Notes: generated by a model from the letters alone, not told the origin. A DNA stretch of 64,000 bases from Anaeramoeba flamelloides (GCA_027625915.1 JANTQA010000040.1:248001-312000), one strand, 5' to 3'; numbered from the stretch's first letter, positions 46,601-59,000 are shown. Numbers and translations are program-made.

Positions 46601-48078
46601 AAATCCACAGAATTTTTTGGCTTTGCTTCCCAATCGAAGTAACATTTTTCCATTTTAACAGAAATGTCCTTTGTGGAATTAAGTGATCTGTTTTTGTTAA
46701 TCATTTTACTTTCCACACTGATTTCTCCTGCGTTCAAAAACCGCTTGACCCGAAAAACTGATCCTTTCGCTTGGGTCATGGCAACAACAATCCAAGGAAT
46801 AAAAACTAATAAGGATCGCATCACTCGGAACAAGGCAATTGTGGCAAACACCCTTGCTGCTGTCAATTCGTTATGGAACAGGGCTGTATAAGAAACAAAG
46901 GTAATAATCGTCGCAAGCAGGGGCATCACGATCCAATTGGCCATGTATCCCACCCTCCATAGCAGCATTCTTTTGATTGATCTTGACTCCGATTTCCGTG
47001 CGTCCATCACCTTCAAATCAAAAAACCTCTCCCAGGCATAGAATTTAATGATCTTGATCCCTTGCAAAATTTCATTCATGATCTTGATCCTGAAATCCAA
47101 GAGTTTCATGACAGCTAAGTGGAGCGTTGTGAATTTCTTCATGACCCATTTGTTAAATGGGATCGAAATGGTAATTGCAAAAAATCCAATAACAGCAGAC
47201 ACCCCAATGATATTGTACATTAACAGAAAGGAGGCGATCAATCGGAAAGGCATTGACCATACATTATGAAACCAGACAAAGGCGTTTTCAATCTTTTGTG
47301 TGTCAGTCCCCATCATGGTGACAATTTCTCCAACCGTAACCTCTTTTGATTCTTTTTCTTTCTCAAAATCTTGGCCTGTATTTTGATCATTCAGTTTTTT
47401 TTTATTTTTGTCTTTATTGCTCTTGCTCTTGCTCTTGCTCTTGCTCTTATCCTTGTCCTTGTCCTTGTCCTTGCCCTTTGCTTCTTTTATGATATTTGAA
47501 ATAACTTTCCGATTGACGACTAACGATTTTTTATAAATCAAAGAAATTAAAGAAGATTTTACCCTGTAGGAAACCCTTGCCGACACAACAAAATACATTT
47601 GTTGGAAAAAGGATTGAAAAAAATTTAAAGCAAATAAACCAAAAATTGCCCAAAAGATGGTGGGCTTGTTTCTTTTTTGTTTGTCCTCGAGGGAGTCGAT
47701 TAAAAAATATAACACTATTGGCGTGAAAAGGATACAAAGATCAGCCAAGAGCCTGGGTAAAAAGCCTTTCATTAATTCTGGCTTAAATGTCCTCAAGAGT
47801 GATCGTGGAAACGAGATCTTCTTGTCACGTTTGTCAACTGAATAGGGATAGTTCTTTGACAGTCTTTTCCAAATAGCATTGGGCTCGTCGTTTGGGTAGA
47901 TCGGATACAAATCATTGAGTTGTAAGGTGTATCGTTTCCCATAGTCCAATAATGGTGTTACCCATCGGAAAAATGGGAAAAGGATTCCAGTTGTCTCCAG
48001 CTCGGGGTTTTGTTTCCCTTCCCATTTGGGACGTGGGGGTTCATCTTTTTCCTCATGCACTTCTAAATTATGAGACAT
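43645..48078 (-). CDS. ABC transporter, ABCC/MRP type
   Basis: Intronless, 1,477 residues, starting at the ATG 48078. Order: TMD1 (about residues 105-450), NBD1 (Walker A GKVGSGKSS near 583; LSGGQKQR near 672; Walker B ILLLDDP near 692), an E/K- and D/L-rich linker (about 760-870), TMD2 (about 890-1180), NBD2 (Walker A GRTGSGKSS near 1258; degenerate signature FSVGEKQL near 1360; Walker B ILILDEA near 1383; switch IAHR near 1412). NBD1 has Asp in place of the catalytic Glu after Walker B, and NBD2 has Glu, the usual ABCC asymmetry. There is no TMD0, so it is a 'short' MRP. Such pumps export glutathione or other anionic conjugates from the cytosol; substrate is not predictable here. A K/D/S run near residues 205-235 interrupts TMD1 in a loop. 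Confidence 0.95.
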   Translation of the reverse strand: MSHNLEVHEEKDEPPRPKWEGKQNPELETTGILFPFFRWVTPLLDYGKRYTLQLNDLYPIYPNDEPNAIWKRLSKNYPYSVDKRDKKISFPRSLLRTFKPELMKGFLPRLLADLCILFTPIVLYFLIDSLEDKQKRNKPTIFWAIFGLFALNFFQSFFQQMYFVVSARVSYRVKSSLISLIYKKSLVVNRKVISNIIKEAKGKDKDKDKDKSKSKSKSKSNKDKNKKKLNDQNTGQDFEKEKESKEVTVGEIVTMMGTDTQKIENAFVWFHNVWSMPFRLIASFLLMYNIIGVSAVIGFFAITISIPFNKWVMKKFTTLHLAVMKLLDFRIKIMNEILQGIKIIKFYAWERFFDLKVMDARKSESRSIKRMLLWRVGYMANWIVMPLLATIITFVSYTALFHNELTAARVFATIALFRVMRSLLVFIPWIVVAMTQAKGSVFRVKRFLNAGEISVESKMINKNRSLNSTKDISVKMEKCYFDWEAKPKNSVDLGNTLSLENDFTGFTEKKNKNNNKTKIEDLNGFESKSGSESGSGSENLIENGYLINGDSLSDREVNINKKNHRNTLSNINLEIKRGTLTTIIGKVGSGKSSLFSAILGEIPKLVGDIEVNGSIAYSSQESWILHGTLKENIIFYNEFDETKYNHVLDICALRPDLEILPNGDLTEIGEKGVNLSGGQKQRVSLARSVYSNKDILLLDDPLSAVDAHVGKHLFDNCIKGDLLKSKTVLLVSHQIQYLPQSDYIIVIEDGGIIDQGTYNELVNKDFHFSNNQDNMESKDQEKKENELELELEKEKEKEQEQEIENENRMEIGTITEIDVKTMLNESDFNNEIQEEKENLLNEDEESKLDLDLALDLDLDLVKDQKTKKKNIELIKEEYRETGTVKWEHYLLYFKSAGGLGVIILIVVISLLGEVGRSGSDYWLAIWTERKYFNNKSDLFFIMIYLIFGFVTSIFTVCKSYSIAISTVKAGTKLHNKSLFTILKAPMSFFDTTPVGRILNRFNKDMHEVDLQLGMVWDRIIIWVCSLIGGIIVIISVTPYFTIPLVLILLIYYRIMQYYRKTSREIKRLESISKSPIYSHFGETLDGLATIRAFNVEKKFMKRNLDNLSVFTRAIYCGHMSNRWLAIRLELIGALTVLSVSLFVWFARNSLEPSFGALAITISLQITTVFTWIVRNFTQLEKNMNAVERMCEYTNLPTEALPLINRLNKELSGPSTNWPANGKIEFRNIKMRYRPELGLVLNGISAIINSQEKVGIIGRTGSGKSSLVLTLFRIVELFEGQILIDDIDISEINLEILRSKIAIIPQDPILFSGSIRKNLDPINENDRPDKEYWEALELVQLKDKIQSLKGGLDHLVTEGGENFSVGEKQLVCLARALLKNTKILILDEATSSVDNFSDDLIQKTIRKEFKHCTTITIAHRLHTIMDSDRIMSLKDGLLYEFDTPVNLLKNENSLLYSLVRDTGKQNTEKLRKISNGQK

Positions 48079-49429
48079 AAGACAGATAAAATAATTAATT
48101 GTAAAAAATGAGAAAAGAATCCCTTAGTAAATCTTTTATGTTTTTTTGGAAAATTAATTACTGTTTTCATCATTAATTGCGAACTATCTTCAATTTCTAC
48201 TAAAGATTTTGATGTAAACTAAATAAAATCTTTCAAATTAAGGTCTTTTAAGAATCAATTTCTTTCAAAAGGGTATAATTCTTTTTTTGATCATCAATTT
48301 CATTCCAAAAATATTATTTTTTCAGCTTTTCCATTTAAACAATCAGACCTCTGTGTCTGTGACTGATTTTTGAAACCATATTTGCGCGAATAAAATAATT
48401 ATCTGTTAATTCAAATTGCACTTTTTGCTTGACACTTCATTACATAACAAATGAGGCTTTCACCACAGATTACTTTTATTCCCAAAATTATATTTATTGG
48501 ATTCAAATAATGACAAGACCAGAGATCTTGCTCAAACAAAACTTTTTTGTTTTTTTTTACGAATTTTTCATTCTGACAAAAGTCCTTTGAGCAAAACCTT
48601 TTTGGTTTTGAAATTGAAAAGGTTAGAAAATCAAAATTCTATTATTTTTGGGACTTTCCGATCACCATTTTTCCAAGTACTCCAGTGTTGGTGGCAAGTG
48701 TATAAATATACTTCATGATATAGTAGATAGAAGGAGAAGTAAGAGGTAGCAAAAAATCACTTTTTAAATTTAACTAATTTTGTTCGAGAATTTTGGAAAT
48801 ATGTTTTTGGATCAATAATGTTTTTCCAACACAACCCTCATTAATGCTAAATTCTGTAATTCCTTCAACACATAATCAATTAAATGTTTGTTTAGCTTTT
48901 AACATTATATTCCAACCCTCATAGAGTATGAAACTTTGACTTTATGAAAATCAACTACTTTTTTACAAATTTTTATTTACTAACAAATTGTATTCAACCT
49001 TTAGAGAGTAAAAATTTAAACACCCTTAATTGTTTATCGATTTCATTTTAAACTTTACCTGCTAGAGGTGCATTTTAAAGATAAGAAATTCGAGGTTTTA
49101 TGCTTTATCCTTCCTTCATTAAAGTCACTATTTTTACATTCCTCAACAATTCATAAGATCTTTAACAGGTTATTCTTATCAAATCAATAAAAGACCTTTA
49201 ACACTTTTAAAAATTAATTGTTTTTGAAATACAGAAAACTTTGAATTCAGAAAAAGTCTTGAGAATTTATAAATTAAAAAAAAAAAATTATTAATTTCTT
49301 TTTTAATTATCATATCTATGCAGAAATCAATCATCTTATTTAATTTGGAAGAATAAGTCTAGGTTTAAAATATTAGTTGATCAAGAATCCAAACAAATCA
49401 GAGTTGAATATTAGATTTTCCAAGTTTTG

Positions 49430-50390
49430 CGAAAATTTTTTTTTTTTTGATTAAATTTGGGGTTTTACTAAAAATATGTATTGGATTGACAAATGTGTTA
49501 TGGAGTGAATGTGTGAAATTAAACATATTACAAACCAAAAAAATAGACCCGAGATGGTGTGCATTTGAAAAAAATCTTTTCTTTTAGAAGACCAAACAAG
49601 AAAAATCAAAATTCCATAGAAACTTGTTCGAACCAAGAATGAAAAAAAAAAAAATCGATAAAAGACAATTTTCCAAGATTCTTTTTCTTTATCTTCTTAG
49701 TTTGTATGTATACAAACTATTTTTTTCCTTGAATTTCTCGTCCCATTACTATTTATTTATATTTACAAAACTGTTTTTACAAAATTAACTTTCAATATAC
49801 TTTTTTAATATTTTTATCAAACCAAGCCAAATCAAAGAAGACTGTTTCAAAGATTAAAGTAAAAGTATTAAATTCTTGAAATCAAAAAAACAAAGACAAA
49901 AGAAAAAGTAAAATTGAAGAAAAAATTGAAATTTTCTATTCAGAATTTATTTTTCCTTCTCCTTTTAATAGAAAAATAAATAATGATCAAATCAAACGAA
50001 TACATCCCATAAATATTCATTTTCAAGAAGAATTTAAAAAATCTCTGATTTTCTGGAATAAAACTAGAATTAGATGATTTATATAAAAATAGGATTTTTA
50101 GATTCATATTGGAAATTCTTGAGAAATAGGTAGTAATTTCTTTATAAAAAATTTTCCAAAAAACAGTTTTTCCATTCAAAATTAAAGATAAAACCAAGTA
50201 AAGAAAAAGTAATTGTATCAAATATTAAACATAAGATTTTTATTTATTTTTTCTTGATAAATTTTGATTTTTTTGATTTACATTTTTTAATTGGTATGAA
50301 AATCTATTATACTAGGATCTATCACACTCTCACAGTTATTAAAATATTGATATATTTAGTTAAAGAAATGATTTGAATAATTCAATTTTG
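49430..50390 (+). repeat. Dispersed repeat G, copy 2
   Basis: Matches 110-810; see that entry. A 93-codon minus-strand frame lies inside (49940-50221), but the same frame in copy 1 has several stops, so it is not taken as a gene. Confidence 0.6.
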
Positions 50391-51049
50391 CAAAAACTAT
50401 TAAACTTAAAATTTATAAAATCTAAATTAACTCTTAAAAATAAATCGAAAAAAATACCATCCGAATGATCCAATTTTAAAACCTTCAAGAGTAGGAGAAA
50501 CAATAATAATAACCATTAATAGATATAATCAGTTCGAATAAAAAAGCGCAAAATAATCCAATGTCACTTCAAAGCCTTACAAAAATAATGAAATTTTTAT
50601 AGAACAATCAAATATTTCCAAAGAATATGATCTGAAAAACATAAGAAATCAATCCAGTTTTCAAACTAAAAGTAAAAAGTTAATAGACTAGAAAACAAAA
50701 TATCCTTAAATATTCATTTTATAACCTAATAGTTAGTATTATAATTGTTATAGTTTGAAATAGTTTCTTCTATTTGTTCCAAATAAAAATTATAAAACTC
50801 TAATTGATTTTTTAATTTTTTCTTTTTTTAATTTTGGTTATTTTTTTGTTGTTTCTTTGAAAATTTTCTCATAGGTTCTATGAAAAAATTATTTTTTCTT
50901 ACAATAGTAAAGAAAATAAATAGGATCTTTATTTATTTTTAAAATATTGAAAAATAAAAAAAATGTAATAAATTTTGTGAGAATAATACTATTTTGATAT
51001 TGTTCATTGACTTATTGTTCATTTTTTATTTACAATCAATATTTTTTTA

Positions 51050-51215
51050 CAGTCACAAACTTTCAACAAAATTTAAGTTAAAAAAATTTGTTTTAGAGTA
51101 AAATAATTAGTGTAAAAAATAATTAATGTAAAAAATATTTTTTTTAACTTTATTTTTAAATTTTGTTTTACCTTAAATTTTCTTGAAATTTTTAAGTTGT
51201 AAAACTGGTTCTGGG
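51050..51215. repeat. Decayed MITE, 32342-type family
   Basis: The left end TA-CAGTCACAAACTTTCAAC and 'aaaatttaag' are inverted at the right as 'cttaaattttcttgaaa..' and '..aaaactggttctg'. The terminal ~15 bp of the left arm is shortened. Confidence 0.5.
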
Positions 51216-51734
51216 TTTCATAAACCAATATATTAAAAATAAACTATTAACAAATTCTCTTTTTTCCCATTTTGAGACTCCATCGTTAAAGAGACTTATC
51301 CATTTAAAAGAAAAAAAACAGCAAGTTAAGAGAGTGAATAAAAGATAACTGTTTTATAAAAAAATATAAATACATCACATTTAGAAAAAAGGGGGAAATG
51401 TAAAAAATGTAGTTATTGTGATAATTATAAAAACATAAATCTCTTTATAAGTATTGTAAAAGGTAATAATATATTATAATCAAATCAAAAAAAAATATAA
51501 ATATAAAATATAAGATATAAGAGCAAATGAAAATGTAACCCTTAGAATAAAATACATAAACTCTTTAATATGATTAATCTCGAAATATAAGTGTTATTTT
51601 TCATGTCCAGGATTGTTCACCATAACCCAGATGTTTAGAAAACTTTGGGGAATCGAGAAAAACTAATAATAAAATATTGAAAATAAAGAATACTTAAAAT
51701 AAGTTATATTTCAAAAATTATGACTAGCTTTATA

Positions 51735-52560
51735 ACTTTAATAGAAGTTCTTCTGAGGGTTTATTCCAGTATTCTTCTCAAAAAAATATTTACAATTTTT
51801 AGATCAGAATCATTTTTTCTAATTTTGTAAAATTTTGTCAATTTTTCTTTTTCTTTCCGAATTTTGTTTTTTTTTTTTTCAATTGCTTTTTTTTTATTCT
51901 TTTTCTTTTTATTTATTTTTTTTTGATACTTTTTTTTTGCAAAAGGTTAAGTTAAATAAAAAAAAAAAAAAAAGGTATTCGAAAAGACAAATAATCATTT
52001 ATAAAATTGAGACTATTAAACGACTTTATAATGAATTTAATTATTAGCAAAAATCTTGTCCTTACAGTCTTTTTTCAGTGAAATGTTCAGTAATAAAAAA
52101 TTGATAATACTGATTTCAAGATGTGTTATTATTTTTTTAGTTTTTGATTTTATTTTTAATTTTTAAAATATCAATTTTTTATACGTTCGAATGACTTAAA
52201 AGCAGATATAGAATAATTTGAAATATGTATTATTCTTGAATACTAAAGGATAGATTTATTTTCACTTTATTATTTCAGATGAATCACAATTTTTGAAATG
52301 GGGTTTAGTAAATAAACATAAAACCTTCGGTATACACTGTTCCATTCCTACATTTTATATCTGTTTTTTTTTTTTTAAACAAAAATAATTATGTAAAAGC
52401 AAAGATTTTATTCTATTCTTTTAATTAGAAAAAAAAAACTTAATGGCAATAGAATACCTATTATTAATCACATATGTGAAATTTCTACTTATTATTGATA
52501 ATCTTTCTATTGGACTCTTGTTTGTATTATGCTTTTGGTGGTGTTTTATCAAGTAAAGTT
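51735..52560 (+). repeat. Dispersed repeat I, copy 2
   Basis: Homologous to 26040-26690 in two collinear blocks (51735-51845; 52440-52560). Confidence 0.5.
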
Positions 52561-52838
52561 GAATAATGCTGAGTTACAAAGTTGTTCAGAATTTAAGGAA
52601 TAACAAACTGCTCTCTTCAAGAATTCTCAAGAATAAAAAAAAACAAATATTTTGTTTCGTATATAGAAATTTTGGAAAAGTTAATCATAGTTTTCATAGG
52701 TATTTATATCTTATTCTGAAAATATATCTCTTTTTCAGTATAAAAAGAAATACCAATAAAACCTAACGAAGGTCGATCTGAATTTAATTTTGTATAAAAA
52801 AATAATTTTATAATTTTGATATTAATATTTTAATAATA

Positions 52839-54084
52839 GAGGTTTTGATGATAACATATATTATTATGATATTAACAATAAAAGCGCAATAATATTAAAA
52901 AAATCGCGATTAGTCCAACTTTATCGCGAAAAATCATAAAATCCTGATATTCAACATTATCGCGATATTCACATTATCGCGAAAAAATGAAAAATTATTA
53001 TTTTCATTTCATTTTTAAAAAAAATCTCTCGACTTTTACAAAGCCTTGAGATTTTTACAACACTTTCCCCTTTAATAATGTCAGAAAGTGTTTGCAAGGG
53101 TTATGAACTGTCTTCAAGTGTTTGAAAGTTTTGAAAGACAGAAAACTTTTATAAAGGGAATGAGTTTGGTTTGTTGTGGAAAAAAATTTTATTCTTTTCA
53201 TTTTTTTTTTTAACAAAATATAAAATCTCAAACAAATTTTATGATCAAACTAATAATTACCCATCTCGTGAATACACTTGAATATAAATTGTGTGGGTTT
53301 TCTTAAAATGGAGTTGTTACCTTCACAATTTTAAATAGCCAAAAAGAATAAAGAATAATTTGACTTCTTATTGGTGATCGATCAAACAAAAACCTCTATT
53401 ATTCTCATTGTGTTTTCTGCCCAATACAAAGATATGAGTAGAAAAAGAAGAAGAAGACAAGAATTGTATAAAAAATCTTAATAATTGGTGATCATCTGGC
53501 AAGTATGTTGTGAAATCTTTTGAAGAGTTATCCAACTCCTTTTAGCTTTCTGAGAAAAAATGAAAATATTGTAACCCAAGAAAACATTCTTTAAAGAACA
53601 GATTAAGGGTTGGTTGTTTTAGAAGCTAATTATTCAAAGCAATTTCCAACACCACCATTAACTGAAAAAATATTTATTTCTCTTTAGTTCTTATTGTTGT
53701 TGATCTAAAAGGATCGATCGGTTTGTCAACCAAACCAAAATGAAAACACAACAAAACTCTTTGATCTGATCCTCGATTGGATCAAGTATCTTTTTTGTTG
53801 TTTTTTCAAAGAATGACTTTTTTTGACATAAACTGTTTTTTGATCAAAAAAAATTTTTTTTAAAATATTGTTGAATTAGCTCAAAACCCACAACTATTAT
53901 AATGCGATTACTTTTTAATCGCGATATTTTGGCATTTATCGCGATTTTATAGAATATCCCGATTTGTTATAATATCACGATAATATTGAATTATCGCGAT
54001 TTTCTGATATATCGCGATTTGATGAAAATTATCGCGATTTTTGTAACTTTATCGTGAATTATAGCAGGTTATCATCAAAACCTC
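52839..54084. mobile_element. Non-autonomous DNA element with TCGCGA iterons
   Basis: 1,246 bp with perfect terminal inverted repeats GAGGTTTTGATGATAAC and TA on both flanks (52837-52838, 54085-54086). Subterminal zones carry the palindrome TCGCGA, usually as TATCGCGAT: four exact copies on the left (52904, 52924, 52960, 52977) and five on the right (53919, 53939, 53994, 54012, 54032), plus degenerate ones (atcccgat, atcacgat, atcgtgaa). I noticed no exact TCGCGA elsewhere in the window. The central ~900 bp has no long frame. Iterated subterminal motifs are transposase-binding sites in several DNA transposon families; here that role is inferred. Confidence 0.75.
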
Positions 54085-56040
54085 TAATATTTCTTCTATT
54101 TTTTTCTATTTTGTTAAATTTTCTTTAATTAGTTCTCTTTTTGAATAAATAAAATCTTTTTTTGGCAATTTAATTATTCTTTAATTTGTTCATTTTACCA
54201 GAAGACACAAATTTTGGGTGGTGTACTTTCTCTTAAAAATAATCATTTTATCCACATTTTAATAAGAACTGTTGTATTTATAACAAAAAAAATTTTTTTT
54301 TGGAATAAAGCTGAGAATATTTCGAATCAAAAAGTAAAATGTAGAAATTGGAAAAAGGGAAATTTCTTATTTGTATACCAAAAGTTTAGGGAACATTTCA
54401 TATATAACTTAAAACAAAAAAAAAAAAAAAAATCTAGTGAGTAAGACTACAAACTTTTGTAAAAAAATTGGTTTAAATCATTATACAAAACCTTTTCACC
54501 TATAACAAATCTTTTATTATTTTATTCATGGATTTAATAGATTATTTTTTGTTATAAATTTTTATAGATAAAATCTTTATGAAATTAAAGTATTATATCT
54601 CTTTAGAACGGTTTCTTAAATTTTTATGCTAAAATTTCCCAGATTAACGACAATATAAATTTAGATCTTTAATTAATTTTATCAAATTGTTCTAATTTCA
54701 AATTTTCAAAAAATTAATTGTAAAAAAAATTATTTGAAAAAGAGATAATTCTGTATTTTATTCGAAACTATTGTTATATTATGAGGTGTGAAGTTTAATA
54801 TCATTTTAGAGAGAATACCACAAATGTACAATTAACTACCTTTGTGTTGTAAATGTATATTTATTTTTTGTTCTTTTTTTTTTCCAAAACTTATAATTAT
54901 TATTGGGGTTTGGATTTAATGGTAATTTCTGATAAACCTCAAAAAGTTGTTCAGTCTTCTGCCTTCTCATGAAAATCTTGATTTGATTAAAAAAAATTCT
55001 TAACTCTTGTTGCCAAAATATCATCTCAAAATTTCGAAAAACATTACTCTTTTAAAAATAACCTGATTCTATATTTTCAGAAAACCTAGACATTAACCTA
55101 TGAATGAAACTAATAATAAACGGTAAGGAAATATAATATTGGTTTCTTAAAGTCTTCGAATACATAAAAAAATAATTCTAAAAATTCAAGATCAATTGAA
55201 AAATTTCTTAAAAAAATCGAAATAATTTTGAAGATTGTTTCAAAAAAATCAACAAGCCGACAAATTAAGATACACATTCAATTCGTAATTTTAAATTTAC
55301 TCAAAAACAAATAGGAGTTTAAGCTTCAAAATTGGTTTTGTCTTAAATTGTACGATTGTCTAATAACTTATATATGGTATCAATCTCTAAGAAAAAAATG
55401 TTGAGTTTAATTTGAAACAGGTGATTATTTCTGAGAAATGTTTTTGCCCAATTCACAATCCCATCAAAAATCGAGAAGAAATGATTTCCTTCACAACCAG
55501 ACCGAACCTTTTATACATAATGGTAATCAAAAACACCTTTTTTTCGAACAGTTAGTTGACAAATTTTGAAAATCATATAAATAGTTAATTTGCATTTTTG
55601 TTTATTCCTAATCAATCAACACTAAGTTTTCTTCTGATCTAATGAACGTGGGTTTCAAAGAGACAGTTGCTTCCCAACATCTGAAAGATTTTCAAACTTT
55701 TCAAGAAAACTAATAGTCTTTTAACAACCATAAAATAACTGCAGCATCTCTTCATTCTTCCGAAAAAGATTGTTAATGAGGAAAACTAAAATAAAAAAAA
55801 AGAGAAAATCAAAAATAGTTCTTACATTAGCTATTAAAAAGACAAAATTTCTAAAACCGAATATAAAACACTCAAAAACCACAACAAAAAAAACTAAAAG
55901 GATAAGTTTATCATAATTTGGAAAATATTTTTTTCATTTTTTCATTTACTTTTTGAACAAAAGTTTTGGGAGATTTTTTCAAAATAGTCAAACGATCTTC
56001 AAGGATTATTAAAAAGAGTCAAAAAAAAAATTCTAAAATT

Positions 56041-59000
56041 ATGATGAAAGCTTCAAAACCAAGAAGAAAATACTCAAAATCATTTTTACCTTATTTATTT
56101 GCGCAAAAAAAAAAAAGAAGGCAATCAACATCTCAAATTTCTGATCGTGATCGTGTTGAAAGAAAAATAAAAACCCTCTCACAATTGTTGTCTGAGCTTG
56201 GTACCAAAAAAACAAGACTAAAAAGTTTCCAGTTCTATGGCACAACACCACACAAAATCAAACAAACTGAAAAGACAATTCAAAAAGAAGAATTGGAAAA
56301 CAAGGCTTTAAAAATTGAATTAGAAATGGTCAAGTCAACAATTCAAACGATCAACAGGCAAGAATTTGAGAACAATTTTGAAATTAACAACAATTATAGT
56401 CAAGTAAATAACAATCAAAATAACAAAGAAAAATCAAAAATATTGAGAATAGAGAAAAAGAAACAAATAGATAACAAAGAAAATGGATTGGAAAGTGAGA
56501 AAGAAAACGAGAAAGAGAAAGAGAAAGAGAAAGAGAAAGAGAAAGAGAAAGAGAAAGAGAAAGAGAAAGAGAAAGAGAAAGAAAAAGAGAAAGAGAAAGA
56601 GAAAGAGAAGGAGAAGGAGAAAGAAAAAGAGAAAAAGAAAAAGAAAAAGAAAGAAAAAGAAAAAGAAAAAGAGAAAAAGAAAGAGAAAGAAACAAAACAA
56701 ATCCAAAAAGAAAATGTAAAAAACCAAGATCAAAAAAAAAAAAATTTTACAAAATCTTTGATAGGAAGAGAATTGGATAAAAAACTGACAATTGTTGACA
56801 AAAAAATTGTAAATAAAAAGAAAAACCTAAAAAATAAGAAAATTGAGATTTGTGAATTAGAATTAGAATTAGAGAAGGTCAACAAAAGAAAACAAATTGA
56901 AAACGAATATCAAAAATTATTAAAAATGGAACAAAATAATGAAAATACAAAGTACAAGGAGAAAATAGAAACAATGAAGAAACTAAAGACCAAAATTGAA
57001 AAAATCAAACAAGGAAAGAGCAAGCAAAAATTACAGGACTTTATACTCTTACACCGAGAAAAATTAAAAAAGAAAGTCAATTTCACAAACAAATTGCTGG
57101 TTGAATTGAACCGTTTAAAAGAACAATTGAAAATTGAAGATGAAAATAACAAGAATTATTTCAAAGAATTGAATTCAACAAAGGAAGGCCAGGAATTGTG
57201 TTTGGAGAAAGATCAAAAGTTGGAAAAATATGAACAAGAATTTCAATTGCTTGAGAAAAGAATCAAAAAACTAGAATTTGAATTGGGAAACATGACAAGC
57301 GTCACAAAAAAATTTTTTTTAGATCGAAACAAACACCAAATCCTTGAAATTAAAAACAATGATTTGGAGTTGGAGAACAGAAAAGTTAAACAGGAAATAA
57401 TTTTAATAATTGAACACCTTGAAAGCTCCAAAATATATTCCGAATTGTTAACAGAAAATTATTCAGAATATTTAGATTCGGAGATTACAGAATCAAATGG
57501 ATCAGAATCTACAAGTTACATTAACCAGGACGACATCAGTTTGTTAACAAAGATAGATACCCAAACCAATAAAAATGTCTCTGAACGATTTAAAATCAAA
57601 ATAATACAACCAAATCAAATTCATAATAAGAAAGGAAATTCAAGCCCAATGCGAAAGGTAATGACACAAACAACTTCAAATACAAATTTAAACGCACCAA
57701 ATAAATTATCCAAAAATTTATCTCATAGTCTCTCTGTTGAGGAAATCTATCAAACAAAAAGAATATTCAATAAAAACCACCCAAATAATAAATCTACAAA
57801 ATTATTAAGAATAAAGCATGTATCTCCTTCTCAGAAGAGATCTACAAAAAACAACCAAAAGCATTTTAATAGAAATCCAAAACAATTAATCCACAATTCA
57901 AACATAAACATAACCAAAACAATTAAATTGACAAAAAGTTCGGAACAAATTCATCCCTCCAAATATTCTTCGACAAATACAGACCATCAGAATCAGCAAA
58001 AGAACCAGAACGAGGATAAGAATAAAAATACGATACAGGACCAAAACAAGAACCAGAACACGAATAAAAACCAAAATAAGAACCGGATAGATATAAATAC
58101 AAAGGTACTTTCAAAAAAAAATATTGAATTTATTTTGAATAAAAATATTTCAAATGATGACATTAGTATAAACAAATCAAAGGATTTTCACCAGAAAAAG
58201 AAAAAAATTAGAAAAAATTCTTTAATTCATTCAAAGACAATCGAAAATATTAATAGCAGAAATATTTATAAAACTAAACTTCAAATTGAATCTCTTGAAA
58301 TTTTGTTATCAATTCCAAAGGCGGTTGATTATTTTAAAGAATATTTGTGTTTGCAATTGAACCAAGAAAACATCTTATTCTTTCAAGAAGTTAAACAATT
58401 TAAAAGAAATTGTCGTTCAGAGAAGGTAACTCATTTAATTTCCCCCTTTTTTCTTTTCTTTTCCTTTCTTTTCTTTCTGTCTTTCTTTCTTTCTGTCTTG
58501 TTTTCAAAAAAAGATGTGAATTAAGAGAAAATAAACCGACACAGTATCTTCAGTTCATTTTTGAAAACAAATTTAATGAAAGTTGATAAATTATTATGGA
58601 TAATTAATCACAATTTAGTAAATTATATTTTTTTACTTTTCTCAAATCCATTTGAAAAATGATTGTGATTGTTATTCTAATAATTATAATCTCTGTTGTT
58701 ACTTTACAACAGATGTTGACTATTTCCAAAAAAAAATTGTGACCTTTTTCGATTTGTTTTACCTATTTAAATATTTTCCAATTGTTGAGATTAGTAAATC
58801 GGTAATAAAAAATGAAGAGAAATATCAACCAATTGAAAAATTATCAATTGGATACATTTCAAAATATGTTCATCAAAATATTTCCAAAAAATGAAAAAAA
58901 AATTGCTTTTTTTTGGGGAAAAACAATTCACGAGAAATATTCAATAAAAAACAGAAAATATGTAAAGGATACAAAAGATTTTTTTAAACAATTAAATACA

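Larger units (their letters stand above)
48079..56040. other. 8-kb gene-free region with repeats and a DNA element
   Basis: No gene is supported. It contains repeat G copy 2, a MITE (51050-51215), repeat I copy 2 and a 1.25-kb TCGCGA-iteron element (52839-54084). 48480-48720 is less homopolymeric but has no ATG-led frame of note; it may be the distal ABC promoter. The frame of the RGS gene is open upstream to 55957 without an ATG. Confidence 0.5.

Noticed and set aside
48497-48718. 73-codon frame upstream of the ABC gene
   Set aside because: No ATG start, no recognised domain; probably promoter-proximal DNA.
49940-50221. 93-codon minus-strand frame
   Set aside because: Lies in repeat G; the homologous copy at the window start has stops across the same frame.
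52904-54037. CRISPR-like regularly spaced repeats
   Set aside because: The repeated unit is only 6-9 bp, palindromic, irregularly spaced and in a eukaryotic DNA element with inverted ends.
55966-56040. Extended N-terminus of the RGS-DUF547 protein
   Set aside because: The frame is open but has no ATG before 56041, and a TGA closes it at 55954.
56384-56733. Long antisense frames rich in Leu/Phe/Ser
   Set aside because: They are the reverse reading of the KEKE-coding hexamer repeat.
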